64,000 nt of DNA from Topomyia yanbarensis (taxonomy: Eukaryota > Arthropoda > Insecta > Diptera > Culicidae): the NCBI RefSeq assembly GCF_030247195.1, contig NC_080672.1:98404113-98468112 (forward strand), given 5' to 3'. The notes under the pieces are model-generated. The model saw nothing but the letters and a program-made list of their open reading frames with translations, did not search any database and was not told the origin of the DNA. Positions 11,040 through 21,000 of this stretch are shown here, in pieces. The translations under genes and the position numbers were made by a program. Position 1 is the first letter of the stretch. Each line of letters begins with the position of its first letter.

Positions 11040-13463
11040 ATGAGTTCTCAGACTGCCCTCGTATCACATACTGGTAAAGTGATTCCTGGAACCGTTTTCC
11101 TTCCGATTGCGCTAGTGAATATCCGTAACGGTAGAGGTCGCATCGTCACTGCTCGTTGCTTGCTGGACTGTGCTTCCCAACGCAACTTTGTTTCTGGGGC
11201 TCTTTGCGAACGACTGCAGCTTCCTCGCATCCGATTGCCGCATGCTATCCCGATAAGCGGAATCGGAAACACTACAACGCTGGTTGAATACCAGGCCACG
11301 ATAACCATCTTCTCTCGAGTCACTCCCTTCTCCGTACAATGCTCCATGCTCGTTCTGCCTTCCATTACCGTCAAGCTGCCCCAGTCGACGGTAGAAGCCC
11401 GCCACTGGCCGATTCCAAAGCACGTGGAGCTTGCAGATCCAACATTCGCTGTTACTGGCGACATCGACATGATCCTGGGTGCCGTCCATTTCTTCCAAAT
11501 TCTTCGATACGGCAGGATATCGCTCGGGGAAGAGTTACCGCTTCTGCAGAATACAGAGTTCGGTTGGGTCATCTCCGGAGAGTGTTTATTGGAAAACCAC
11601 GATCACAGCGATCCACGCAAGTGCCAGTTCAGTAATCCCTGCACAATCGATGAATTGGTCAACCGATTCTGGCAGCTCGAAGAAGTCCACGATGCAAAGG
11701 GATGGTCTCCGTCGGAACGATATTGTGAGGAACATTTCTTGAAGAACACCACCCGCAACTCCGAAGGCCGCTACGTCGTCAAGCTTCCCAAGCGTGACGA
11801 GCTGCTTTGGCAGTTAAAGGACAACAAATACAACGCCACCCGCCGCTTCTTCTCTCTAGAACGCTCACTCGGTGCGAGTCCCGATAAGAAGGCGATGTAT
11901 CAGCAGTTCATCCACGAGTACGTGAGATTGGGACATATGCGGGAGATTGGCCCCGATGAAATCGACGCGCAACCGCAATACTACCTTCCACACCACGCTG
12001 TGATGAAACTCGACAGCACCACTACAAAGCTTCGTACCGTATTCGACGCATCATACCGCTCGAAGTCCGGTATCTCGCTGAACGATGTCCTGCTTCCTGG
12101 TCCCACAATCCAGGACACTCTCGTGACGATTGTCCTCCGTTTTCGAATCCACCAATTCGTGATATCTGCGGACATTGAAAAAATGTACCGGCAGATTTTG
12201 GCCCATCCCACCGACCAACCGCTGCAGCGAATTCTGTGGCGCGACGATCCCGAGGCTCCACTGAAGAGCTACCAGCTCCGCACCGTCACATACGGCACAA
12301 GCAGTGCTCCATTTTTGGCAACTAGGGAGCTGCAGAAGCTCGCCGATGATGAAGGGCAACATTTTCCGCTGGCGGAACCCGCTGTCCGCCACGACTTCTA
12401 CGTCGACAATTTACTGTCCGGTTCTGACGATGCTGAATCTCTCGCCGTTACCTGCAACCAGCTCATTGCAATGCTCGCATGCGCAGGACTTCCTCTCCGA
12501 CAATGGTCTTCGAATTGTCAAGCTATTCTTGATACCATTCCGTTGGAGCTCCGAGAGACGAAAACACTACTCGATTTGGACCACGAGTCCTCCGTGACTG
12601 CACTTGGCCTCCGCTGGGAACAGTCGACCGATTTTCTTTCGTTCAAGACACCGAATTGGAAGGAATGCACGGTTCTGAACAAACGAACGATCCTTTTCCG
12701 AACTCAAGTTCACCAAGATGCCGTAGCAAACGAATGCGCAGACAACGGAATACAGTTCCACTTCATCCCACCTCGCTCTCCCACATTCGGTGGAATCTGG
12801 GAAGCCTGCGTGAAATCCGTGAAGACCCTGCTTCGCAAAATCCTCGGAAATGCTCACCTAACCGAATCCGAGCTGCAAACCGCATTGATTCAGGTCGAGT
12901 CAATGCTAAACTCTCGCCCAATCACGCCGTTGCCGGACAATCCATCCGATGAACTGGCTCTGACTCCAGGACATTTCCTGATTGGTCGTCCGTTGAATGC
13001 GGTACCTGATCCAGATTGCCGTGAAGTTCCTGAATCCAGGTTGTCTCGATGGGAACGAGTACAACAGCTAACTCAGCACTTCTGGAGTCGTTGGCACAAG
13101 GAGTATCTCGCCACCCTACAAAGTCGCTACCGCTGGACAGAAGCCATGGACAATCTAGCCGTTGGTTCCATCGTCGCTCTCAAAGATGAGAGAGCACCGC
13201 CGTTGAAATGGCCCCTGGGACGCGTGCTCAGCGTTCATCCCGGCCCTGACGGCCTTGTTCGTGTCGCCACTGTGAAGTCGACCTTCGGCATCGTTCAACG
13301 CGCCATCCCGAAGCTCTGCTTACTTCCAGTTGAAGTTGCGCCACCCATCGTAGCACAGAGTCCCGCACCAATTAGCAGCCCTACGTCAACAGCGCCAAAT
13401 GAAGGCCCTTGCTCAGGGAACAGAGCCGCCGGACGAGCTCCCGGCCCCTACTCGGGGAAATGA
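11040..13463 (+). CDS. pol: BEL/Pao Pol with large in-frame deletion
   Basis: An 807-residue open frame. The protease (DUF1758/A17 type) has LLDCASQRNF with Asp near residue 43. The RT spans about residues 250-540, with VISADIEKMYRQI (D378) and the YVDN box at 454-457. Near residue 553 (nucleotide about 12,700) the protein jumps from the beginning of the post-RT region (LNKRTILF) to the end of integrase (NECADNGIQFHFIPPRSP, GGIWEACVKSVK). RNase H and the first integrase catalytic residues are lost, while the third acidic residue (WEA) and the C-terminal domain remain. A complete BEL Pol is roughly twice as long. The frame stays open across the junction. Confidence 0.88.
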   Translation: MSSQTALVSHTGKVIPGTVFLPIALVNIRNGRGRIVTARCLLDCASQRNFVSGALCERLQLPRIRLPHAIPISGIGNTTTLVEYQATITIFSRVTPFSVQCSMLVLPSITVKLPQSTVEARHWPIPKHVELADPTFAVTGDIDMILGAVHFFQILRYGRISLGEELPLLQNTEFGWVISGECLLENHDHSDPRKCQFSNPCTIDELVNRFWQLEEVHDAKGWSPSERYCEEHFLKNTTRNSEGRYVVKLPKRDELLWQLKDNKYNATRRFFSLERSLGASPDKKAMYQQFIHEYVRLGHMREIGPDEIDAQPQYYLPHHAVMKLDSTTTKLRTVFDASYRSKSGISLNDVLLPGPTIQDTLVTIVLRFRIHQFVISADIEKMYRQILAHPTDQPLQRILWRDDPEAPLKSYQLRTVTYGTSSAPFLATRELQKLADDEGQHFPLAEPAVRHDFYVDNLLSGSDDAESLAVTCNQLIAMLACAGLPLRQWSSNCQAILDTIPLELRETKTLLDLDHESSVTALGLRWEQSTDFLSFKTPNWKECTVLNKRTILFRTQVHQDAVANECADNGIQFHFIPPRSPTFGGIWEACVKSVKTLLRKILGNAHLTESELQTALIQVESMLNSRPITPLPDNPSDELALTPGHFLIGRPLNAVPDPDCREVPESRLSRWERVQQLTQHFWSRWHKEYLATLQSRYRWTEAMDNLAVGSIVALKDERAPPLKWPLGRVLSVHPGPDGLVRVATVKSTFGIVQRAIPKLCLLPVEVAPPIVAQSPAPISSPTSTAPNEGPCSGNRAAGRAPGPYSGK

Positions 13464-13838
13464 GTCGCCAGACGAGATCCTGGCCCAAGCTCGGGGGTAT
13501 CGAGCGGTTCGTGGTTCACCTGTAAAGAACCAAGCCTCGCCGTGTAGGTTCCTAGAACCTCCGGCTGGGACTTGACTCGAGTTAAGTACCTCATCCTAAT
13601 TTGTTAAACCAACAGATCGCGTACAGATGTTCCTCCTTTACAGCACACCACTCCCGGACAGTATCCTGCAGTCGGACCCAACGCACCTCGAAAAATCATC
13701 CTGGAAGCTGTAAGGGGGCCTGTACCGGCAAGACGAATCCAGATCTCCATATCCCGTTGAACGTCAGTCATCGCAAGAAGCTCGAACTTCCGCCACTAAT
13801 GCCCGTTGAATTCCTTAAAATTTCATTGGCAGCCGGAA
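13464..13838 (+). other. BEL 3' untranslated segment
   Basis: About 375 bases between the pol stop and the 3' LTR, GC-richer than the LTRs, with repeated ccggcccctactcggggaa-type motifs near 13440-13500. No gene is seen. A frame of 85 residues at 13601-13858 has no recognisable domain. Confidence 0.5.
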
Positions 13839-14339
13839 TGTTTAATACTCACCTTTAATCCACAACCACATGAACCTGAAATGAAATGAAATTTTATGCA
13901 TTGTACATACCTGTAAATACTCACCTAGCCCTAAGAAAAAGTGAACTAATCATAGAATTTTAGAAACAAAATGCAATGTAAAATACTTACCGTACGATTC
14001 GCACAGTCAGCCCACTGTGCAAACCCTAAGCAGAATTGGATTCTGCAAACCATAACATAGCTGTCAAACAGCCGCAGCATAAAACACACATAGACAAATG
14101 TACACAAAAGCATACAATAAACAGATAGTAAAACGCAATCGTTGGTGTCGGTCGCAGAAAAATAGTTTTTCGAGTTTACATTTTCGCGATATCCAAAGTT
14201 CCCTACAAACCCGTTCATTTCGCGCGCGACAGCTGAGAGTGCAGTGGATGCAAAAAAAAAGTCCTGATTCAGCAGGTGAAAACGGCAAAAACTTTCTAAA
14301 AGATCCAGAAAGTAAGAAGAGTGGTGAAGTGCGTGAACA
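13839..14339 (+). repeat. BEL 3' LTR
   Basis: The partner of 8981-9480, 501 bp. Differences seen by eye include cca/caa near the start, agt/agc at about base 90, and several changes near the end (tgcataaaaaag versus tgcaaaaaaaaag). Gypsy-2 RNase H resumes immediately after it. Confidence 0.88.
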
Positions 14340-14992
14340 GGCTTAGCAGGTATTCTGTTGCGGAAAGTGAAGGATGGCTGGAAACCAGTAGGATATTTCA
14401 GCAAGAAAACGTCGAAAACGGAAGCGGTATATCACAGTTACGAACTCGAAATGCTAGCAGTGGTGGCGAGAGTTGAAAGGTTCCGACAGTATCTCGTGGG
14501 CAGATTGTTTGTGATTCGAACCGACTGTTCAGCAATTCGCGACGCATACTCGAAGAAGGAGATGAATAAAAGAGTTGCTCGGTATTTTTTGAAGTTGTTA
14601 GAGTATGATTTTCGGATCGAGCACAGAAAAGGATCAATGATTCAGCATATCGACGCCTTGAGCAGGTCGCCAATTGAAGAACCAAAGGAGGTTGGAACAG
14701 TAGCTGATTGCATTATGGTGTTAGAGCTTTCTAATGCGGATTTTCTCGTCAGTATGCAGCGGCAAGACAGCCGGTTAGTGGATATAATGGGCAAGCTGAA
14801 TCGCGACCCGTTATGTGATGAAGATCGTCAAATGCAACAGAATTGTGTGGTGGAGAATTATCGACTATATCGAAAGGTCGAAGGTAGAAAATGCTGGGTT
14901 GTACCAAATATTGTGTGCTGGCGTATCGTTAGAAGTTACCATGATGAAAAAGGCCATTTTGGTGAACAGAAAGTATTGTCAATGATTCAGGA
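14340..14992 (+). pseudogene. pol: gypsy-2 RNase H end and integrase zinc finger start
   Basis: The frame starts at the BEL 3' border and encodes GYFSKKTSKTEAVYHSYELEM, a second RNase H Asp (FVIRTDCSAI) and RVARYFLKLLEYDF. An inter-domain linker and the two His of the integrase finger follow (YHDEKGHFGEQKV). The frame is then interrupted after SMIQ by a non-LTR insertion at 14993. The Cys pair of the same finger lies beyond the insertion at about 15246-15257. Confidence 0.86.
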
Positions 14993-15188
14993 CCTCGCCC
15001 CCTCTCTTGTATATAGAATCTTATTTCTAGTCTTAAGATAGCTGTAAAATTTTTCTTTTTTAAAAAAATATTTCAACATTGTAACCTCCTAGTTTTAAAA
15101 TATACAAAATGTAAAAACAAAAGAATTTGGCACCGCCAAGCTAACGCATTTGTGCCTATCAAATAAACGAAATGAATAAAAAAAAAAA
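14993..15188 (+). mobile_element. 5'-truncated non-LTR retrotransposon tail with target duplication
   Basis: An insertion of about 196 bp ending in caaataaacgaaatg, aataaa and an A run. It is flanked by a perfect 12-bp duplication, aatgattcagga (14981-14992 and 15188-15199). The A tail and variable-length duplication are the mark of target-primed reverse transcription on the plus strand. Its end (ctaacgcatttgtgcctatcaaat) resembles the ctaacgcattgggccgtgtcaaat ends at 24616 and 29164, so it likely belongs to the same Jockey-like group as the ORF1 remnants here. Confidence 0.85.
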
Positions 15189-15199
15189 ATGATTCAGGA

Positions 15200-15905
15200 G
15201 TTGTTCCCTAAGATGAGAAAGTACGTGCGAACGTATATAGCAGCATGTCCAAAATGTGCTTTCGTCAAATCGAAGCATGGTCGACCGGAAGGATTTCTAA
15301 ATCCAATAGCAAAAATACCCGCGCCGTTCCACACGCTGCACATGGATCATTTAGGACCGTTTCCAAGATCTGCGAAGGGTAATGAACACATCTTGGCAGT
15401 AATTTGTGGTTTCATGAAGTTTATATTATTTAAGCCGGTGAAAACTACAAATTCGCAGCCGGTGATTACGATGTTGGAAGAGATGTCATGTGTTTTTGGT
15501 TTACCATCTCGGATCATAACAGATCGTGGTACGGCCTTTACATCAAAATTACTTAAAAAGTTTTGCGATGACTATGGGATAGATCATGTTTTGGTTGCGG
15601 TTGGAACACCGAGAGGAAACGGGCAGGTGGAGCGCAGTAACCGTACCATACTTACGGCACTCCGAACCATGCTCGATGACGGCGACAGGAATTGGGATCA
15701 GAAGGTAAAAGTCGTGCAAAGTGCAATTAATACCGCTCCGAATGCGACCACTGCAGTTTCGCCGACGTCGTTGGTGTTGTCTTATCGTCCAAAGGATGTG
15801 GTGCAGAACGAAGTAATTTCTGTGGTTAGTGCTGAAGGTGACATTTCGCAAATACCATCAGATGAGCTGCGTGAAGGAGTTCAATATGCTACGCAAACGA
15901 ATTAG
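15200..15905 (+). pseudogene. pol: gypsy-2 integrase core
   Basis: Counting from the Met at 15189, the finger Cys pair is C20/C23 (CPKC), and the triad is D53 (HMDHLG), D112 (TDRGTAF) and E148 (GNGQVERSN). A TAG at 15903-15905 ends the frame, but the same frame reopens and continues with the C-terminal domain. A single nonsense change therefore separates core from tail. All catalytic residues are retained. Confidence 0.88.
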
Positions 15906-16220
15906 GCGAAGCAGAAGCAATATTTTGACGAGCATCGACGTGAAGCTGAGCAGTATAAGGTGAACGATTTAGTGTTGGTAGCAAAGGATCAATATGTTCC
16001 GGGTGGAAGTCGCAAGTTGGAGCCCCGATTCAAAGGGCCATATATCGTGACGGAAGTGTTGTCGTTTGATCGTTACCGGATCGAAACAGTTCCAGGCTTC
16101 GACGCTAGAAGGAGGTTCAGTACTGTTTACTCTGCGGATCGGATGAAGAGGTGGTGTAACGTGGCAGATTTGGAGGGTTGCATTATGAGTAGCGACGAAG
16201 AAGGTGATATGAATGAATAG
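15906..16220 (+). pseudogene. pol: gypsy-2 integrase C-terminal domain
   Basis: Continues the integrase frame after the nonsense codon. It begins AKQKQYFDEHRREAEQYKV, then shows the small barrel-like segment VNDLVLVAKDQ...LEPRFKGPYIV, typical of gypsy integrase tails. It ends in an acidic stretch (SSDEEGDMNE) at a stop in 16218-16220. Confidence 0.8.
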
Positions 16221-17389
16221 TCATGTATTTTGTGAGGGAACAGTTGAATTATGATGGGGACATATAATAATACTGGGCGTCCGGATGTAAAGTTGTTTCT
16301 ATCAAATGTGAAGAACCCACTATGAATTTAGTATAACACTAACACCTGCAAAACTCCAAAGATTACCCTTTATACAATGAATAAACAAATAAATTTATTA
16401 GTTTTAAAATATCATCCCGTGCGTGCAGTTGTGTGGCTATCCGAAAAGCCCTGTGACCAAAATCCTATCTTTTTATTACACAAGTTACTTTACGCTTGTC
16501 TGAACATGCCGTAGACTCAGGTGATTCGCATTTCTAATGCCAAAAGACCTTGACTCCTACGGCAGTAGACAAAGGGTTAAGTCGCCGGTAAACTCTAAGC
16601 TTGCTCAAATGACCCGTCCACACTTTTCTAAACTTTCTCACTTCAACTCCTTGCTCTTCCTTGAGTACTATGGCTCTTAATATTGAAAAATATATTTCAC
16701 CTTCCAGTCCCTTGCTAATTAAATTCCGTAACAACAGTTGGGTTCATATCGTATTTCCGCAGCCTTATGTGCGATTCGTATGAACTTGACCAGATCAAAA
16801 TCTGCTACTAAACCTTCCATTTAAGACTAAGCTTGTGAAAATCGAATAAGCCGTTTTCTAAGGAGCCGAAGAGACTCTAATTCTGAAATATTCCAAGAAC
16901 CAGGAACATGCAAAATTGTCGAGATGGACCTTGGAATCAAAAGGACTTTGTGTGGCCATCAAGGTGAAGGTGGAAAACAGCAATCTTTAGAAGGACGTGT
17001 CCGTCGAAGAACTTGAATTTGAGGGCATCCTCTTCAACCTAAATGCGAACGAGTTCACCACACTACTAACAAGTTCGTGTAATGTGACCATACCAAGGGA
17101 TGGGAAACCGAGAAACGGTCGCTGGGTGCAATACGACGATTATCGATCAACGTATAAGTTGCCTTCGAGCTTGGAGAAGAAGTCAGAGATCAGTTCGGTT
17201 TCTCATCTCGCTCAGTTCAGAAGCTAGAAATCGCTCCACTGCTATAGCAGGGTAAATAATCAAATTTACCCGCGCGACGCTTGGTCTATTTGCAAAGGCA
17301 AAAATTGATTCCTTCTGCCTAGTGTTTGAAACGTGAACAAACAATGAGTGACAATGCAAAGCAAGAATAAATCCCGTTGCGGGCAAACT
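16221..17389. other. Unassigned stretch, likely gypsy-2 3' end then unknown repeat
   Basis: About 1.2 kb. The first part (16221 to about 16420, AT-rich, with aataaacaaataaattta near 16380) probably includes the gypsy-2 3' LTR, but the partner LTR is missing so it cannot be bounded. A short frame at 16997-17227 (VSVEELEFEGILFNLNANEF) looks protein-like, but I could not assign it. Confidence 0.35.
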
Positions 17390-18004
17390 ATGTGTTGCTG
17401 TTGACCACTCGAAATGTCCGGTAAGACCATCAGTTCGTGAAGTGGTGCAAATGTTGAAGATGGACATGAAGCTCAACGTAGCTTGCGGTACTTAATGCGG
17501 TGCAATTTCACCATTTACGTCATGCGGTACTGATTATGTTCAAAAATATTAGTCAAGCAGAATCATTCGCTTCCCAAAACAATATGAAACACGTCATCGA
17601 ATGTAATGGCATTTTATACAGTATCCCAACGTATACAGATGTTGACAATATTGAAATAAAAATACATGACCTGGCACCATGTACTAGTTCCTCCGCTATC
17701 AAACAAATCATGCCAAAATACGGAGAGGTGAATAGTGTTAAGGAAGATACTTGGAGGAACTTCTTCCTAAGACTCCGCAATGGCGTTCGTGTAGTGAGAA
17801 TGCGTCCGGCAAAACCTATTCCCTCTTACTTGACTTTCACATGCACATCACCTCACGGTATTGAATATTCACAACAAACACTAGTCACATACCCAGCACA
17901 GATTCCTACATGTCAGTATTGTTATCAGCCGCTGCACCACGGGAAACCTTGCGCAGAGACTGCTAAGGAAATTCCACCTGATACGACCAAAGCCGGTATA
18001 CAAT
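17390..18004 (+). pseudogene. Jockey-like non-LTR ORF1 (Gag-like), copy A, 5' part
   Basis: A frame of 176 residues runs from 17500. Similarity-like sequence starts earlier (RPSVREVVQMLKMDMKLNV, near 17430) in another frame, so the start is frameshifted. It contains an RRM-like region (IEIKIHDLAPCTSS, EVNSVKEDTWRNFF, NGVRVVRMRPAKPIPSY) and a C-x2-C-x4-H-x4-C knuckle (CQYCYQPLHHGKPC). ORF1 proteins of this type bind the element RNA. It is cut by the TIR element at 18005 and continues at 23948. A second copy lies at 47880-50030. Confidence 0.75.
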
Positions 18005-21000
18005 CATTGGCGTGCGCAAGGGGGGGCTAGGGGGGGCTATAGCCCCCCCCTAATGTTCTGGAATATTTTAAAATTTTAATAAGTAATCTTATAATATTGA
18101 GAACATATGAGAAACATGTCAAACTTACTGCATACTTTTGTTTAAGAAAGCCATGTTATCTTATTTGGTACAAGTTCGTTGAAATCAGGAATCTCTATTG
18201 ATAACAAAATAAGGAGGAGGGCGAGAGGAAGCGGTAACTGAAGCAAAGATTTTGTTACCAACTTAAAAATACAAGACTGTTAGTAATTAATTTCGTTTTT
18301 TTTGCTTTGACTAAAAATTGTAAACTTTTTATTGCAAATGATTAATGCAGTCAGTGGCATATATGGCGATTCCAGGAGGTATTACATGGAAAGAACAAGA
18401 GAAACTTTCAGCTTTTTTTAAAACTGAACAGTAATATAATCTTAGAAAAACTTTTGGAACTAAATGGATGTTATTTCTTTGGATACCAAATTATTCTACT
18501 TCTATCTTTTTTTATTTAAAGAGGTTATATTAGCTAGAAATTACTAAGTAGGAAAAGGTATAAAAAATTAGTGAACAAATTAGTGAATGAATGAAACGAT
18601 TTGGTTTTGTCGTGAAACATGGTAGATTTGAGCAATTCGTAGTAACGCTGCCTAAGCACGGCTCCTATCAGCAGAAAATAAAAAAAAAATAGTCTGGAAG
18701 ATTTTAAGCTTGTTCCTACCCAAGTTAAAATTGAAGTTTTATAGCACGCTACAAGTGTAATCTTAGTTTAATAGTGAATACCAAAAAATATATGTTTAAA
18801 TTTCTTATTTCTTGGAAAGCAAGAGATATATAATTCCGCCTTTAGGACAAAAAGTTTTGGGGAACAATCGTCAAGAGATTGCCTGATCACAACGCAGCAG
18901 CAAGTTAATAAGGCGATCAGTTAAGCAGTCACATGACTATCGGATAACACACGAGGAAACTGGTTCGACGTGAAGTATCAACGAGCAACTGATGAGAAAA
19001 ATCAGACTAGGAGCTGTCGCACTGGTTATATTTTAGAACAGTGTAGTGAGCTGAAAGCCGCTGAGACTCGTTAAAGTGGTCAGTAGACAAGCTGTAAGGC
19101 GTCGTCGACTTTTGGGTAAAGCTTTGCGCTCACCGGAGGTATGCAATCGAATAAAATATGTGTGTGGAGTGTGATTGGAAAGTGGCTCCCTGGAAATGTC
19201 TAATGCATCCATGGTTCGCATCAAACACCCAGTCGCTATAAATAGCACTGGTCTACAAAAAAAAATGATTTCTTTCCTAACAATGTTTTCTAAATGTATT
19301 TTGGACCACTAACAAACCCCGAAAAGTGTTTTTCAATGTTTTCCCACAGAAAGTAAACTTTCTATTTTCTATTTGATTCTCAAGTTGCTCAGAAGTTTTT
19401 GTTTGTCATCATTTTTGTTATAAATTTATTAGAGATTCACCCAATACTATAGAGATTTTTTTTTAATTGAAAAAGTAATTTTAGGTGAAAATCTAGGTCA
19501 GAATTTACATATCTAAAAATACATATCATAAAATAAAGCTAAAAAAAATTAAAGCAGGATAAAAATTATTTTTTAAACTTAAAGCCTACAGTGAAAAAAA
19601 AATTATCAGTGGGCCATAATCCATTAACAAATCCTGAAGAGATAGAAATAGAAATAATATATTTCGCAAATATTTTGATCTGAATACTTAAATTCAAAAA
19701 AAATTTGTTTTTTGCCTTTCTCAATAGAAAGGTATTGCAATTGCTCTGAAAATCGACTTTTTAACGGAGGCCCGGAGGGCCGAGTTACATATACCATTCG
19801 ATTCAGTTCGTCGAGTTCGGCAAATGTCTGTGTGTATGTATATATGTGTGTGAGTATGTGACCAAAAATGTCATCAATTTTTCTCAGAGATGGCTGAACC
19901 GATTTTGATAAACTTAGTCTCAACTTAGTGAAAGGTGCAACGTTCCCATAGGCTGCTATTGAATTTCTAATGGATCCGACCTCCGGTTCCGGAATTACAG
20001 GGTGATGAGTACGAACACGCAGAAAATGTCGATTTTAATAAATTCTGCAATGAATGTATAAAGGTGAAAATTTTTCCAAAATATGACCACAACTGCTTCG
20101 ATTTGTAGTATTAGGTCACTAACATCCATTCAAAATCTATTTGGCCACATTGGCCACCATCATCGGTTCCGGAAGCCCCGGCGGAAGTATCTAAATACAG
20201 AATAACAGTCACATCGGTTTCTCGGAGATGGCTAGACCGATTCGACTAAACTTGGCCTCAAATGAAAGGTATTGCGTCCCCGTAAATGGCTATTTAATTT
20301 CATCCCGATCCGACTTCCGGTTCCGGAGTTATAGGTTGTGGCGTGCGATCACATAGCAAATTGTGATTCAAACCGATACTCCGATGAAAGCAAAAGAGGT
20401 GAAAATTTCGCTAAAATGTCTCTCAAACAACTTAAATTTTCTGTTCTAGGTCACCGACGGCCAACCAAACTTTCGTTGACTACATTGACCACCATAGACG
20501 GTTCCGGAAGTGCCCGGGAAAAGCGGCCATCTTTCAAAATTTACGAACTCACATCAGTTTCCCGGAAATGGTTGGGCCGATTTTCCCAAACTTAGTCCCA
20601 AATGATAGCTATAATATCCCCATAGATGTTTATAAAATTTCGCACAGATCGCTTATATGGGTCCGGAAATATAGGCTAAATCGTCCGGTCACATATGAAA
20701 TTCCCATATAAGCCGGAACTCAAATTTTTTTTTCAAGGGGGGGACCCCATGAAATTTCAGAAATCGATTTCGTATTTTTGATACCAAACATCTTTAAAAT
20801 GCATGAAACGTCGAGATTTTATGTTATTTGGAATTTTTTTTTTTTTTTTATGAAAATCGACTTTTTGGGACTTTGTCTATTGCGCACCTTTTTTTTCAAT
20901 TTAATATTAATGTGGTTGTTTTTTCTTTTACAAAGTTTTAGAACTCGAATAATGATTCCTACTCTTGTATATAGTTGTCATGTCGTGTATAATAAAAATG

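Larger units (their letters stand above)
8981..14339 (+). mobile_element. BEL/Pao LTR retrotransposon, internally deleted
   Basis: Direct repeats 8981-9480 and 13839-14339 begin tgtttaatactc and end gtgcgtgaaca. Between them lie a primer-binding site, a Pao-type gag, an A17-type protease, an RT with a YVDN box and the end of an integrase. By eye the LTRs differ at roughly 9 positions plus one indel, so the copy is not brand new. No clear target duplication is visible (left flank gtggg, right flank ggctt). The pol frame has lost RNase H and most of integrase, so the copy is non-autonomous. Confidence 0.9.
8099..16220 (+). mobile_element. Ty3/gypsy pol (gypsy-2), split by two insertions
   Basis: Plus-strand pol can be followed in four pieces: RT (8105-8810), RNase H start (8818-8980), RNase H end plus integrase finger (14343-14992), and integrase (15200-16220). 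The gaps are filled by a BEL element and a non-LTR tail. The 5' half (gag, protease, RT fingers) is absent. The element begins abruptly next to the R1-like copy at about 8098, which suggests a deletion junction. The protein is unlike gypsy-1 or gypsy-3, so this is a third lineage. Its 3' LTR was not delimited. Confidence 0.85.
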
